A stretch of 64,000 nucleotides of DNA, taken from contig NZ_WBIN01000003.1 of NCBI RefSeq assembly GCF_009749385.1, positions 124,001 through 188,000 of the forward strand, given 5' to 3'. Shown here piece after piece: positions 52,536-61,761 of this stretch. Both the position numbers and the translations under genes were made by a program. The first letter of the stretch is position 1, and every line of letters begins with the position of its first letter. The stretch comes from Agromyces allii (lineage in GTDB: Bacteria > Actinomycetota > Actinomycetes > Actinomycetales > Microbacteriaceae). The notes under the pieces were generated by a model. The model did not search any database. It was not told the origin of the DNA and saw nothing but the letters and a program-made list of their open reading frames with translations.

Positions 52536-53052
52536 GACCTCCGGTTCCGGCCGTCTGGCCGCATACGTCTACGCCCACGACCGAGTCTCGGCGGAACCAC
52601 TGACATGTGGGTTCCGACACGCGAAGGACAGGGTGATCGAAGGACGCTGCTTCACGATATGGAAGCGAACTCCACAGCACAACCCGGCCTGTGGATAACT
52701 CTGGGGAGAATCTGGGCGAAACGCCGCAGAACATGTGCAATCGGCCTGTGGATATCTGTGGAATTCGTGTGAATTACATGGGTTGAATTTCAGACTGATC
52801 AGGCATTTACTCTTTCCACACCTGTGTGGAAAAACTTCTTGAAAAGTCCACGGTCATGCACACCCCACCTGTGTACAACAGTCACAGGAAACACTGACGA
52901 TTCCTTGCTTTCGCGGCCGATCGGATGCGCTCGATCACGCGCCCGGAACCGCGCGCGAAGCCCTCGTCGGCGCTGGGCACGGCGCTCGGGGCAAGACGCG
53001 AAACGGCGGTCCGGGCCGAAGCCCGAACCGCCGTCCGTGATGCGTGCGCGAA
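52536..53052. other. 517-bp spacer upstream of dnaB with DnaA-box-like sites
   Basis: The central 240 bp (about 52670-52910) is clearly more AT-rich than the flanks and holds several DnaA-box-like nonamers. At 52690-52698 TGTGGATAA is an exact match to the complement of TTATCCACA. At 52747-52755 TGTGGATAT and 52757-52765 TGTGGAATT are near matches. At 52813-52832 TTTCCACAC-CT-GTGTGGAAA forms two head-to-head half sites. AT-rich words such as TGTAAT (minus strand) may be part of the dnaB promoter. No gene is supported. Confidence 0.6.
53003..53034 (-). terminator. Intrinsic terminator after rplI
   Basis: On the minus strand a 14-bp stem with one G-T wobble closes on TTCG and is followed by TTTC, about 20 nt after the rplI stop. 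It ends the rpsF-ssb-rpsR-rplI operon. Confidence 0.85.
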
Positions 53053-53505
53053 TTACTTCGCGGCGACCACCTGAAGGATGATCGTGGCCGAGAGCTCGTC
53101 GTGCAGACGCACGACGGCCTCGTGGTCGCCGACCGACTTGATCGGCGAGGGGATCGTGACCTTGCGCTTGTCGACCGAGCCGAGGCCTGCGGCCTCGACT
53201 GCAGCAGCGACATCCGAGGTCTTGACGGAGCCGAAGAGGCGTCCGCCGACGCCGGCCTTGACAGCCAGCTTGACCTTGCCCGACTCGAGCGAGGCCTTGA
53301 AGGCCTGCGCGTCTTCGAGCGAGTGCAGAGCGCGAGCCGTGCGAGCGGCCTTGATCTGGTCGACCTGCTTCTCGCCACCGCGGGTCCACGGAGTCGCGAA
53401 GCCCTGGGGGACGAGGTAGTTGCGTGCGTAGCCGTTCTTGACCTCGACCACGTCACCGGCGACACCGAGGCCGGAGACCTCGTGCGTGAGAATAACCTTT
53501 GCCAT
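53053..53505 (-). CDS. rplI: 50S ribosomal protein L9
   Basis: The 150-residue protein has the L9 N-domain ([37 protein letters not shown]), the long connecting helix and the C-domain with [11 protein letters not shown]. It stabilises the 50S L1 stalk region. It begins 11 nt after rpsR with GGAGCACGAC upstream. Confidence 0.98.
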   Translation of the reverse strand: MAKVILTHEVSGLGVAGDVVEVKNGYARNYLVPQGFATPWTRGGEKQVDQIKAARTARALHSLEDAQAFKASLESGKVKLAVKAGVGGRLFGSVKTSDVAAAVEAAGLGSVDKRKVTIPSPIKSVGDHEAVVRLHDELSATIILQVVAAK

Positions 53506-53516
53506 TGTCGTGCTCC

Positions 53517-53777
53517 TTAACGGCCAGAGCCGGAGTAGGGCAGAAGGGCCATCTCGCGTGCGTTCTTGACGGCACGGGCGATCAGGCGCTGCTCCTGCAC
53601 GGAGACACCGGTGATGCGGCGGGCGCGGATCTTTCCACGCTCGGAGATGAACTTGCGAAGGGTCGCAACGTCCTTGTAGTCGATGATGCCGACCTTGATG
53701 GACTTCGCCGGGGCGGCGTTCTTCGCGCCCTTCCCGCGGCTCGGCTTGCGGCGATCGCCGCTGCTCTTTCCAGCCAT
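53517..53777 (-). CDS. rpsR: 30S ribosomal protein S18
   Basis: The 86-residue protein has the S18 core [26 protein letters not shown] and no cysteines, so it is the zinc-independent type. It binds S6 in the 30S platform. It lies 78 nt after ssb and 11 nt before rplI in the conserved rpsF-ssb-rpsR-rplI operon. Confidence 0.98.
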   Translation of the reverse strand: MAGKSSGDRRKPSRGKGAKNAAPAKSIKVGIIDYKDVATLRKFISERGKIRARRITGVSVQEQRLIARAVKNAREMALLPYSGSGR

Positions 53778-53855
53778 TGGATTTCCTGTCTATTGAAGAT
53801 TTTCGAGTGAAGCGGACGCACCGGCTGGCAGCATCCGAATCACCGGCCGTGAGGC

Positions 53856-54377
53856 CTAGAAGGGCGTCTCGTCGCCGTAGTTCGTTCCAGGCGTGTTCCA
53901 GACGTCGCCGCCGCCGCCCGACTGGGCTGCGGGAGCGCTGGGAGCCCAAGCGTCGTCGGACTGGTTGCTGCCGCCCCCGTAGGAGCCGCCGCCACCGACC
54001 GCACCGCGGTTGGACTGTGCACGCGTGATGGAAGCCGTTGCGTACCGGAGCGAGGGACCGATCTCGTCGATCTCCAGCTCCATGGAGGTGCGCTTCTCGC
54101 CTTCCTTCGTCTCGTAGGAACGCTGCTTGAGACGTCCGGTAGCGATGACCCGGGAACCCTTGGTGAGCGAACCTGCGACGTGCTCGGCGAATTCACGCCA
54201 GCAGCTCGCACGCAGGAACAGCGCTTCGCCGTCCTTCCACTCGTTCGCCTGACGGTCGAACGTACGAGGAGTGGAAGCGATGGTGAAGTTGGCAACCGCC
54301 AGTCCGCCCTGCGTGTACCGCAGTTCGGGATCTGCCGTGAGGTTGCCCACCACAGTGATGATGGTCTCGCCTGCCAT
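53856..54377 (-). CDS. ssb: Single-stranded DNA-binding protein
   Basis: The 173-residue protein has an N-terminal OB fold ([30 protein letters not shown]), a Gly/Ser-rich linker and the acidic C-terminal tip GDETPF that contacts partner proteins. The tail is less acidic than the E. coli DDDIPF but usual in this family of bacteria. It coats single-stranded DNA in replication and repair. It starts 5 nt after rpsF. Confidence 0.97.
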   Translation of the reverse strand: MAGETIITVVGNLTADPELRYTQGGLAVANFTIASTPRTFDRQANEWKDGEALFLRASCWREFAEHVAGSLTKGSRVIATGRLKQRSYETKEGEKRTSMELEIDEIGPSLRYATASITRAQSNRGAVGGGGSYGGGSNQSDDAWAPSAPAAQSGGGGDVWNTPGTNYGDETPF

Positions 54378-54382
54378 GGGGA

Positions 54383-54754
54383 CTAGGCGTCCTTCTTGGC
54401 CGAAGCGGCAGCCTTCTTGGCGGCCTTCTCTTCCTGAGCCTTCGCGTGAGCGGCGACCTGTGCGATCGCCTCTTCTGCGCGGAGCACCTTCGTGCGCATG
54501 ACTGCTTCGCTGAGGTTCAGCTGGCGGTCGAGCTCGTCGGTGGTCTTGGACTCGGCGGTGAAGTCGACGACGGCGTAGATGCCCTCGTTCTTCTTGTTGA
54601 TCTCGTAGGCCAGGCGACGACGTCCCCAGATGTCGACCTTGTCGACACTGCCGCCATCGTTACGGATGACGTTGAGGAACTTGTCAAGGCTGGGAGCAAC
54701 GGTGCGCTCATCGATCTCGGGATCGAGGATAACCATCAGCTCGTACTGGTGCAT
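54383..54754 (-). CDS. rpsF: 30S ribosomal protein S6
   Basis: The 123-residue protein begins [19 protein letters not shown] and has the S6 ferredoxin-like fold with [23 protein letters not shown] Lys/Ala-rich tail of about 25 residues extends beyond the usual 95-100. It is first in the operon, with a strong AAGGAGGTGGG site. Confidence 0.98.
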   Translation of the reverse strand: MHQYELMVILDPEIDERTVAPSLDKFLNVIRNDGGSVDKVDIWGRRRLAYEINKKNEGIYAVVDFTAESKTTDELDRQLNLSEAVMRTKVLRAEEAIAQVAAHAKAQEEKAAKKAAASAKKDA

Positions 54755-54871
54755 GACTAACCCACCTCCTTCGGACTCAAACGGCTACAGGATCTCTGCA
54801 GCAGGAGGGTTGTGCATACGCCACCCGAGGAGGCCTCACATTCGAGGCGCACGGGCAACCTTGACAGTCTA
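54755..54871 (-). promoter_or_regulatory. Promoter and about 105-nt leader of rpsF
   Basis: TAGACT (54871-54866, minus strand) is a good -10 and is the same hexamer as before trxB and the first gene. The leader contains a GCCTC-N6-GAGGC hairpin and further pairing. In many bacteria an S6:S18-binding structure occurs in this leader and represses the operon; I cannot confirm its conserved bulge here. Confidence 0.5.
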
Positions 54872-54962
54872 GCGGATGCCGCGTGCAGAAGCCATTCGGC
54901 GGCGAGCCGCCGAGCGGGCCGGCGCTCGGCGCCGAACCCCGACACGACGTCCGGCGACGGAC

Positions 54963-56393
54963 TCAGGCCTCGCGCGAGGCCCACCAGTCGCGCAGGCGCT
55001 GCTCTGCGGCATCCGCCCCGATGGGGCCCTCGTCGAGCCGCACCTCGAGGAGGTAGCGATAGGCCTCGCCGACGACGGGCCCGGGCGGAATCGAGAGCAG
55101 GCGCATGATGTCGGCGCCGTCGAGCTCGGGCCGCACGGCTGCGAGCTCCTCCTCCTCTGCGAGCACGGCGATGCGCTCCTCGAGGTCGTCGTACGCGAAT
55201 CCGAGGCGGTCGGCCTTGCGCCGGTTGCGCGTCGTGACATCGGCGCGCGTGAGGATGTGCAGGCGCTCGAGCTGGTCGCCCGCGTCGCGCACGTAGCGTC
55301 GAACCGCGGAGTCGGTCCACGCGGCATCCGCATAGCCGAAGAAGCGCAGGTGCAGCTCGATGAGGCGCGAGACCGCCGCGATGGTGTCGTTGTCGAAGCG
55401 CAGGGCGCGCAGGCGCTTGCGCGCGAGCTTGGCGCCGACCACGTCGTGGTGGTGGAACGACACCACCCCGCCCGACTCGAGCCGCCGCGTGCCCGGCTTG
55501 CCGATGTCGTGCAGCAGTGCCGCGATGCGCACCACGAGATCGGGGGAGTCGAGGTTGCCGCGCGAGACCTCGTAGTCGATGGCCTGGTCGAGCACGGTCA
55601 GCGAGTGCTCGTAGACGTCCTTGTGGTGATGGTGCTCGTCGACCTCGAGGCGAAGGGCCGGCACCTCGGGCAGCACGCGCTCGGCGAGGCCCGAGTCCAC
55701 CAGCAGACGGATGCCGCCGCGGGGCGACGACGTCAGCAGCAGCTTGACGAGTTCGTCGCGCACGCGCTCGGCCGAGATGCGGTCGATCTCGGCGGCGAGC
55801 GTCGACATCGCCTCGAGCGTGCCCTCCTCGACCTCGAAGCCGAGCTGCGCCGAGAAGCGGGCCGCGCGCAGCATGCGCAGCGGGTCGTCGCCGAACGAGC
55901 GCTCGGGCGCGGCCGGTGTGCGGAGCGTCTTCGCGAGCAGGTCTTCGACGCCGCCCGTCGGGTCGACGAGCTCGAGCTTCGGCAGGCGCAGCGCGAGCGC
56001 GTTCACCGTGAAGTCGCGGCGGCCGAGGTCGCCCTCGAGGCTGTCGCCGAAGACCACTTCGGGCTTGCGGGACTCGCCGTCGTAGGCGTCGGCCCGGTAC
56101 GTCGTGATCTCGACCTGCTCGCCCGCGACCTTGGCGCCGATCGTGCCGAACGCGCGGCCGATGTCCCAGTGCGCCTCGGCGATGGGCTTCACGATCGCGA
56201 GGATCTCGTCGGGCGTGGCGTCGGTCGTGAAGTCGAGGTCGTTCACGGGCCGGCCGAGGAACGCGTCGCGCACCGGACCGCCGACGAGGGCGAGCTCGTG
56301 GCCGGCGCGCTCGAACGCCGTCGCGAGCTTCGAGACCGTCGGCGAAGCCGCCAGCTCGCCCAGCCGGTCGAGGGCTGCCGCGACACTCTCCAT
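54963..56393 (-). CDS. CCA-adding tRNA nucleotidyltransferase with HD domain
   Basis: The 476-residue protein has the nucleotidyltransferase head LVGGPVRDAFLGRPVNDLDFTT, the RRDFTVNALAL segment, the ADPRMRAARF-type motif (DDPLRMLRAARFSAQLGF) and a C-terminal HD domain (HHHHKDVYEHSL and AALLHDIGKPGTR). It adds or repairs the 3' CCA end of tRNA. The start at MESVAAAL is 7 nt after TAACAT on the minus strand, and GGGAGG fills that gap. A methionine three codons earlier overlaps the -10 and is less likely. Confidence 0.94.
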   Translation of the reverse strand: MESVAAALDRLGELAASPTVSKLATAFERAGHELALVGGPVRDAFLGRPVNDLDFTTDATPDEILAIVKPIAEAHWDIGRAFGTIGAKVAGEQVEITTYRADAYDGESRKPEVVFGDSLEGDLGRRDFTVNALALRLPKLELVDPTGGVEDLLAKTLRTPAAPERSFGDDPLRMLRAARFSAQLGFEVEEGTLEAMSTLAAEIDRISAERVRDELVKLLLTSSPRGGIRLLVDSGLAERVLPEVPALRLEVDEHHHHKDVYEHSLTVLDQAIDYEVSRGNLDSPDLVVRIAALLHDIGKPGTRRLESGGVVSFHHHDVVGAKLARKRLRALRFDNDTIAAVSRLIELHLRFFGYADAAWTDSAVRRYVRDAGDQLERLHILTRADVTTRNRRKADRLGFAYDDLEERIAVLAEEEELAAVRPELDGADIMRLLSIPPGPVVGEAYRYLLEVRLDEGPIGADAAEQRLRDWWASREA

Positions 56394-56400
56394 GCCTCCC

Positions 56401-56406
56401 ATGTTA
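56401..56406 (-). promoter_or_regulatory. Putative -10 element of the CCA-adding enzyme gene
   Basis: TAACAT on the minus strand, 7 nt before the chosen ATG. Divergent from the TAGAAT box at 56530-56535. Confidence 0.45.
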
Positions 56407-56529
56407 AGCGGGGCGGATGTCGCTGCGCCGCGCCCGTCGAACGCGACGGGTCCGATCGCAGCCGCCCGCGGCATCCGTCGACCGCCTCGAAGCTGTGCAA
56501 ACACGCACAGACACGGCGGACTCACGCCG

Positions 56530-56535
56530 TAGAAT
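56530..56535 (+). promoter_or_regulatory. Putative -10 element, leaderless promoter of the DUF6049-like gene
   Basis: TAGAAT ends 6 nt before the ATG at 56542, leaving no room for a Shine-Dalgarno. A weak CAGACA lies 16 nt upstream as a possible -35. Confidence 0.6.
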
Positions 56536-56541
56536 CCCTGC

Positions 56542-58956
56542 ATGGCCGACTCGAATGCTGCGCGTCGTCGCGCCCGCAGGCGAGTCGGTTCCACCGGCGC
56601 GACGGGCGTGCGACGCACCCTCCTCGTCAGCGCCGCCACCGTCGCGGCCGCGACCCTCGTGCTGGTGCCCCTGGCGGCCGGCACGACGGGCGCCGACCCC
56701 GTCGGCGACATCCAAGACGTGCTGTTCGGCACCGAGAACGCGTTCGACCCGACCGCGGGCGACTCCGGCGACGAGGCCGCGAGCAGCGCCGCGATGCTGG
56801 GGCGCGCAGCCCCCGAGGGCGGAGCAGAGGGTGTGCTCCTGAGCATCGCGCCGACGCTCGCCCCCACCTACACGCCGGGCACGGCGACCGCGCCCGTGAC
56901 CATCACCGTCGAGCTCGAGAACCGCAGCGGCTCCTTCGTCGAAGCCGGCTCCGTGCGCCTCGTACGCTCGGCCGACGCGATCGACGACGACTCCGAACTC
57001 GATGCATGGCTCGCGACCCTCGACACCGGCGCCGCATTCGGGTCGAGCAGCGTCGCCCTCGGCGAGACGGCCTCGCGCACGCTCGCCGCCGGCGGCGTCA
57101 CCCAGGTCGCGTTCACGGTGCCCGCCGCCGCCTTCGACGAACTCGCCGCATCGCCCGTCGTCGGTCTCGGAGCCGAACTCGTGGTCGGCGACACGGTCGT
57201 CTCGACCGGCACGTCGGCCTTCGCGAACACGGCGGTCGCCTCCGCCGGCGCACCGCTCGCCCTCGTCGCACCGATCACGGTTCCCGCCTCGTCATCGGGC
57301 CTCATCGCCAGCGACGACCTCGAGAACTGGACTTCGGCCAGCGGACTCCTCACCCGGCAGCTCGACGCGCTGAGCGGCCGCCAGATCGCGATCGGCATCG
57401 ATCCGCGCATCATCGCCTCGATCCGTGTGCTCGGCACCTCCGCACCGGTCACCGCGACCGAATGGCTCGATCGCCTCGCCGCCCTGCCCAACGAGACGTT
57501 CCCGCTCGCCTACGCCGATGCAGACCTCGCCCTCGAGGCGCAGATCGGACTCCCGGCACCGCTGCAGCCGACCTCGTTCGACGACGTGCTCGACCCCGAC
57601 GACTTCCTGGTCGACCCCGCAGCCGGGCAGAACGCCGATGGCGATGACGCCGCGACCCCCACGCCGACGCCCGTTCCCACCGAGCCGGTGTCGCCCGTTC
57701 CGAGCATCGAGGCGCTCCTCGACTGGCCCTACACCCGTGCCGACATCGCCTGGCCGGGCGACGACACGGTCGGGCCGGGCAACCTCTCCTTCTTCAGCTC
57801 GGCTGGGCTCACCACGACCGTGCTCGACTCGGCGAACGTCGAGCCGCTCGAAGGGGCACGTGCCTCCGCCCTGGTCGATGGGGGCACGGCCATCGTCTCC
57901 GACGACGACCTCACCGAGGCCGTCCGCACCGCCGGCGCCGCCGCGACCGACCTCGAGTGGCGCGACGCCACCGGCGAGGTATTGGCCCGCGCAGCCCTCG
58001 ACGGCTCGGCGAACGCGTCGAACGGGCCGCTGCTGGCCACGTTCGGCCGCGACTACGGCCTGGTGTCCGACCGGGTCGGCGACCTGCTCGACGAGCTCGC
58101 GACCGCACCGTTCGTCTCGCTCACCGGGCTCGCGCAGGCCATCGGCGCACCGCCCACGGCCCGCTCGCTCGTCGACTCGACCGAAGACGAGGCGCGGCGC
58201 ACGCTCGCCGAGAACATGGTGACCGTCGAGGGCGACGTCGACGCCTTCGCGACCGTGCTCGAAGAGCCGACCGAGCTCACCGGCCCCGTACGTCGCGACA
58301 TGCTCGCACTGTTCGACACCGGCTGGCTCGCCACCCCCACCGAGTGGAGCGCCTCGACGACCGAGTGGATCGCCGCCCAGCATGCCGCCGTCGACTCGAT
58401 CTCGGTCGTGCCGAGTAGCACCGTGCTCGTCGTGGCGAGCGAGACCGGCATCCCCGTCACCGTGCAGAACACGCTCTCCTTGCCGGTCACCGTGCAGGTC
58501 GACGTCGCCCCCTCCAACGGCCGCCTGGTCGTCGACGAGCCCGTACAGGTCACCGTCGAGCCCGAGTCCCGCAGCACGGTCATCGTGCCGGTCGCCGCCG
58601 GCGTCGGCAACGGCGAGGTACGGCTCGCGGTCTCGCTGCAGTCGCTCACCGGCGTGTCGGTCGGGTCCACCGTCATCATCACCGCAGATGTCCGCGCCGA
58701 CTGGGAGGGCCTCGGCGCCGCGATCCTCGGCGGAATCGTCATCATCGTGTTCGGCATCGGCCTGTGGCGCAACATCCGTCGCCGCCGCCGAGCACGGGCC
58801 GCGGATGCCGCAGCCACGGCCGAGTCCTCCGAGCCCGCCGGTGCGAACGAGTCGTCCGAACCGAACGAACGCGACGAACACGACGAACCGACCGAACCGA
58901 CCGAACCCGACGATACGACCGAACCCGATGAAACGAGCGACCGAGACGATGACTGA
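56542..58956 (+). CDS. DUF6049-like surface protein, membrane-anchored
   Basis: The 804-residue protein has a signal peptide (about residues 25-47), a large extracytoplasmic part rich in Ala, Thr and Asp, one C-terminal transmembrane helix (AAILGGIVIIVFGIGLWRNI, about 730-750) and an acidic cytoplasmic tail rich in Glu, Asp and Pro. It precedes murJ in many actinobacteria and is probably part of the cell-envelope machinery. Its stop overlaps the murJ start by 8 nt, so they are coupled. The biochemical role is unknown. Confidence 0.88.
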   Translation: MADSNAARRRARRRVGSTGATGVRRTLLVSAATVAAATLVLVPLAAGTTGADPVGDIQDVLFGTENAFDPTAGDSGDEAASSAAMLGRAAPEGGAEGVLLSIAPTLAPTYTPGTATAPVTITVELENRSGSFVEAGSVRLVRSADAIDDDSELDAWLATLDTGAAFGSSSVALGETASRTLAAGGVTQVAFTVPAAAFDELAASPVVGLGAELVVGDTVVSTGTSAFANTAVASAGAPLALVAPITVPASSSGLIASDDLENWTSASGLLTRQLDALSGRQIAIGIDPRIIASIRVLGTSAPVTATEWLDRLAALPNETFPLAYADADLALEAQIGLPAPLQPTSFDDVLDPDDFLVDPAAGQNADGDDAATPTPTPVPTEPVSPVPSIEALLDWPYTRADIAWPGDDTVGPGNLSFFSSAGLTTTVLDSANVEPLEGARASALVDGGTAIVSDDDLTEAVRTAGAAATDLEWRDATGEVLARAALDGSANASNGPLLATFGRDYGLVSDRVGDLLDELATAPFVSLTGLAQAIGAPPTARSLVDSTEDEARRTLAENMVTVEGDVDAFATVLEEPTELTGPVRRDMLALFDTGWLATPTEWSASTTEWIAAQHAAVDSISVVPSSTVLVVASETGIPVTVQNTLSLPVTVQVDVAPSNGRLVVDEPVQVTVEPESRSTVIVPVAAGVGNGEVRLAVSLQSLTGVSVGSTVIITADVRADWEGLGAAILGGIVIIVFGIGLWRNIRRRRRARAADAAATAESSEPAGANESSEPNERDEHDEPTEPTEPDDTTEPDETSDRDDD

Positions 58957-60565
58957 CGACCGCATCGGGCGGGCGAGCCTGTTCCTCGCTTCGGGAACGC
59001 TCGTCTCGCGCGTCCTCGGGTTCGTGAAGGCCATCGTGCTCGCGGGCACGATCGGCGTGGTGCCGTCGATCAGCGCCGACGCCTTCGCCGTCGCGAACGG
59101 ACTGCCCAACACGGTGTACGTGATCGTCGCGGGCGGCGTACTGAGCGCCGTCCTCGTGCCGCAGATCGTCCGTGCCTCGGCCCACGCCGATGGCGGCACC
59201 GGATACATCAACAAGCTGCTCACCCTGGCGATGGTGATCCTGCTCGGCGCCACGCTGCTCGCGACCGCCCTGGCCCCCCTGCTCACCTCGCTGTACGCAG
59301 GTTCCAACGCCGACATCCTGCCGTTGGCCATCGCCTTCGCCTGGTGGTGCATGCCGCAGATCTTCTTCTACGGGCTCTACACGCTGCTCGGCGAGGTGCT
59401 CAACGCGCGCCGGAGCTTCGGCCCGTTCACCTGGGTGCCGGTGCTGAACAACATCGTGGCCATCGCGGGTCTCGTGGTGTTCGGCTTCGCGTTCGGCTTC
59501 GACCCCGACGGTGCTCGGGGCGTCGACGACTGGACCTCTGGCATGGTCGCCCTCCTCGCCGGCTCGGCCACCCTCGGCATCGCGGTGCAGGCGCTCGTGC
59601 TGTTCTGGTTCTGGCGCAGGGTCGGCCTCCGGTTCCGGCCCGACTTCGCCTGGCGCGGCGTCGGCCTCCGCACCGCGGGCAGGCTCGCCGGCTGGACCTT
59701 CGGGATGCTCCTGCTCACGACGCTGGCGGGCATCGTGCAGACCCGTGTTCTCTTCACGGCATCCGGTCAGGGCGCCTCGGTCGCCGCATTCGACACGGCG
59801 TGGCTCGTCTTCATGCTGCCGCACTCGGTGATCACCGTCTCGATCGCCACCGCCTACTTCACCCGAATGAGCGAGCATGCGGCGATCGACAACCTCGACG
59901 AGGTGCGGAGCGACCTGTCGAGCGCCGTGCGGGGCGTGCTCGTGATCCTCGCCCTCGCCGCCGCCGGTCTCATCGTGGTCGCCTACCCGTTCGGCGCTGT
60001 GTTCCAGACCGGGTTCGCCGCGGCATCCGCCATCGGCAACATCCTGATCGCGCTCGCGATCGGTCTCGTGGCGTTCAGTCTCCTCTTCGTCGTGCAGCGC
60101 ACCTTCTACGCACTCAACGACACCCGCACCCCGTTCTTCTTCACGCTGTTCCAGGTGATCGTCTTCTCGATCGCCGCCTTCTCCTGCCTGTTGCTGCCCC
60201 TCGAGTGGATCGGCGTCGGTGTGGCCGTCGCGACCACCCTGGCGGTGCTCGCGCAGTTCGTGCTCGCCACGGTTCTCCTGCGCCGACGCCTCGGCACGCT
60301 CGACGGTCGTCGCATCGGTGGCGCGGTCGCCCGGTCGCTGCTCGCGCTCGTCGTACCGGTGATCGTCGGGCTCGCACTGCTGGTCGTCCTCGGCGGAACC
60401 ACCGAAGGCGGTTACGCCGTGTCCAGTCGAATCGGCGCGATCGTCTCGATGGTCGTCATCGGCATCGTCATGTCGGGCCTGTACTTCGGCGGACTGTGGC
60501 TGCTCAAGTCGCCCGAGTTCCGCGGATTCGCCGAGCCGGCCATCGCGCGCCTGCGCCGGCGCTGA
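58949..60565 (+). CDS. murJ: Lipid II flippase MurJ
   Basis: The 538-residue, about 14-helix protein belongs to the MviN/MurJ family, with ASGTLVSRVLGFVKAIVLAGTIG at the start and AYFTRMSEHAAIDN in the middle loop. It flips lipid II across the membrane for peptidoglycan synthesis. The cytoplasmic pseudokinase extension of mycobacterial MurJ is absent. The start overlaps the DUF6049-like stop by 8 nt. Confidence 0.94.
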   Translation: MTDDRIGRASLFLASGTLVSRVLGFVKAIVLAGTIGVVPSISADAFAVANGLPNTVYVIVAGGVLSAVLVPQIVRASAHADGGTGYINKLLTLAMVILLGATLLATALAPLLTSLYAGSNADILPLAIAFAWWCMPQIFFYGLYTLLGEVLNARRSFGPFTWVPVLNNIVAIAGLVVFGFAFGFDPDGARGVDDWTSGMVALLAGSATLGIAVQALVLFWFWRRVGLRFRPDFAWRGVGLRTAGRLAGWTFGMLLLTTLAGIVQTRVLFTASGQGASVAAFDTAWLVFMLPHSVITVSIATAYFTRMSEHAAIDNLDEVRSDLSSAVRGVLVILALAAAGLIVVAYPFGAVFQTGFAAASAIGNILIALAIGLVAFSLLFVVQRTFYALNDTRTPFFFTLFQVIVFSIAAFSCLLLPLEWIGVGVAVATTLAVLAQFVLATVLLRRRLGTLDGRRIGGAVARSLLALVVPVIVGLALLVVLGGTTEGGYAVSSRIGAIVSMVVIGIVMSGLYFGGLWLLKSPEFRGFAEPAIARLRRR

Positions 60566-60663
60566 GCCGCAGCCCCGAGGCGCTGACCGCAGGCGGCACG
60601 AGCGCCGACCCGCGGCATCCGTCACAAACCGCGTGCGCCGAGGGCACCGGAATACGCGACGCC

Positions 60664-60669
60664 TAGACT
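60664..60669 (+). promoter_or_regulatory. Putative -10 element upstream of trxB
   Basis: TAGACT, 9 nt before an ATG at 60679 and 78 nt before the preferred trxB start. The flanking GCCTAGACTG is the same as before the first gene of the window. Confidence 0.5.
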
Positions 60670-60747
60670 GTGTTGACCATGTCGGTGCCTCCGATCGACT
60701 CCATCGATCCGGAAGCCACGAACCACCGAACGACGACAGGAGCTTCC

Positions 60748-61722
60748 TTGCGCGACATCATCATCATCGGCTCAGGTCCCGCGGGCTTCACCGCGGCGAT
60801 CTACGCAGCCCGCGCAGAGCTCAAGCCCCTGCTCATCGCGAGCTCGGTCGAGATCGGCGGCGAGCTGATGAACACGACCGAGGTCGAGAACTTCCCCGGT
60901 TTCCCCGAGGGCATCATGGGTCCCGACCTCATGGGCAAGCTGCAGGCGCAGGCCGAGCGCTTCGGCACCGAGGTCGTCTACGACGACGTCGTGTCGCTCG
61001 ACATCGACGGCCCCGTCAAGCGCGTCACGCTCGGCAACGGCGAGACCCACGAGGCTGCGGCGCTCATCTACGCGACCGGCTCCGCCTACCGCAAGCTCGG
61101 CCTCCCCGAGGAGGAGGTCCTGTCGGGCCACGGCCTCTCGTGGTGCGCCACCTGCGACGGCTTCTTCTTCCGCCAGAAGACCATCGCGGTCGTCGGCGGC
61201 GGCGACTCGGCCATGGAGGAGGCGACGTTCCTCACGCGCTTCGCCGACAAGGTCTACGTGATCCACCGTCGCGACAGCCTCAAGGCATCGAAGATCATGC
61301 AGCAGCGCGCTGCCGACAACGAGAAGATCGAGTTCGTCTGGAACTCCGAGGTCGCCGCGATCCAGGGCGAGACCGCGGTCACCGGCGTCACGCTGCGCGA
61401 CACGGTCACCGGCGAGGAGCGCCTGCTCGAGCTCGACGGCCTGTTCGTCGCGATCGGCAACGACCCTCGTACCCACCTCGTGCACGGCAAGCTCGACCTG
61501 ACCGCCGAGGGCACCATCTGGGTCGACGGCCGCACCTCGAAGACCTCGCTGCCCGGTGTGTTCGCCGCCGGCGACGTCATCGACCCGCACTACCGCCAGG
61601 CCATCACCGCCGCAGGCTCGGGCACGGTCGCCGCGCTCGACGCCGAGCACTACCTCGCCGCGCAGGGCAACGTGCACGCTGCCGAGGCCCTGCTCGAGAA
61701 CGAATTCGTCTCGGTCGACTGA
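60748..61722 (+). CDS. trxB: Thioredoxin reductase
   Basis: The 324-residue flavoprotein has the FAD motif GSGPAGFTAA, redox-active CATC in SWCATCDGFF, the NADPH motif GGGDSAMEEA and the C-terminal GVFAAGDVIDPHYRQAI. It reduces the thioredoxin encoded just downstream. The TTG start was chosen because AGGAG lies 5 nt upstream and it gives the usual family N-terminus (MRDIIIIGSGPAG). An ATG at 60679, 9 nt after a -10 box, would add 23 residues and is possible. Confidence 0.95.
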   Translation: MRDIIIIGSGPAGFTAAIYAARAELKPLLIASSVEIGGELMNTTEVENFPGFPEGIMGPDLMGKLQAQAERFGTEVVYDDVVSLDIDGPVKRVTLGNGETHEAAALIYATGSAYRKLGLPEEEVLSGHGLSWCATCDGFFFRQKTIAVVGGGDSAMEEATFLTRFADKVYVIHRRDSLKASKIMQQRAADNEKIEFVWNSEVAAIQGETAVTGVTLRDTVTGEERLLELDGLFVAIGNDPRTHLVHGKLDLTAEGTIWVDGRTSKTSLPGVFAAGDVIDPHYRQAITAAGSGTVAALDAEHYLAAQGNVHAAEALLENEFVSVD

Positions 61723-61761
61723 CCGACGACGCTGATCCACTTCACCCCTGAGGAGACATCC

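Noticed and set aside
52536-53052. Chromosomal origin oriC
   Set aside because: dnaA and dnaN are not adjacent and the box number is low; treated as a DnaA-box-like cluster only.
54780-54960. tRNA gene in the spacer between rpsF and the CCA-adding enzyme gene
   Set aside because: No cloverleaf, T-loop consensus or CCA end was found.
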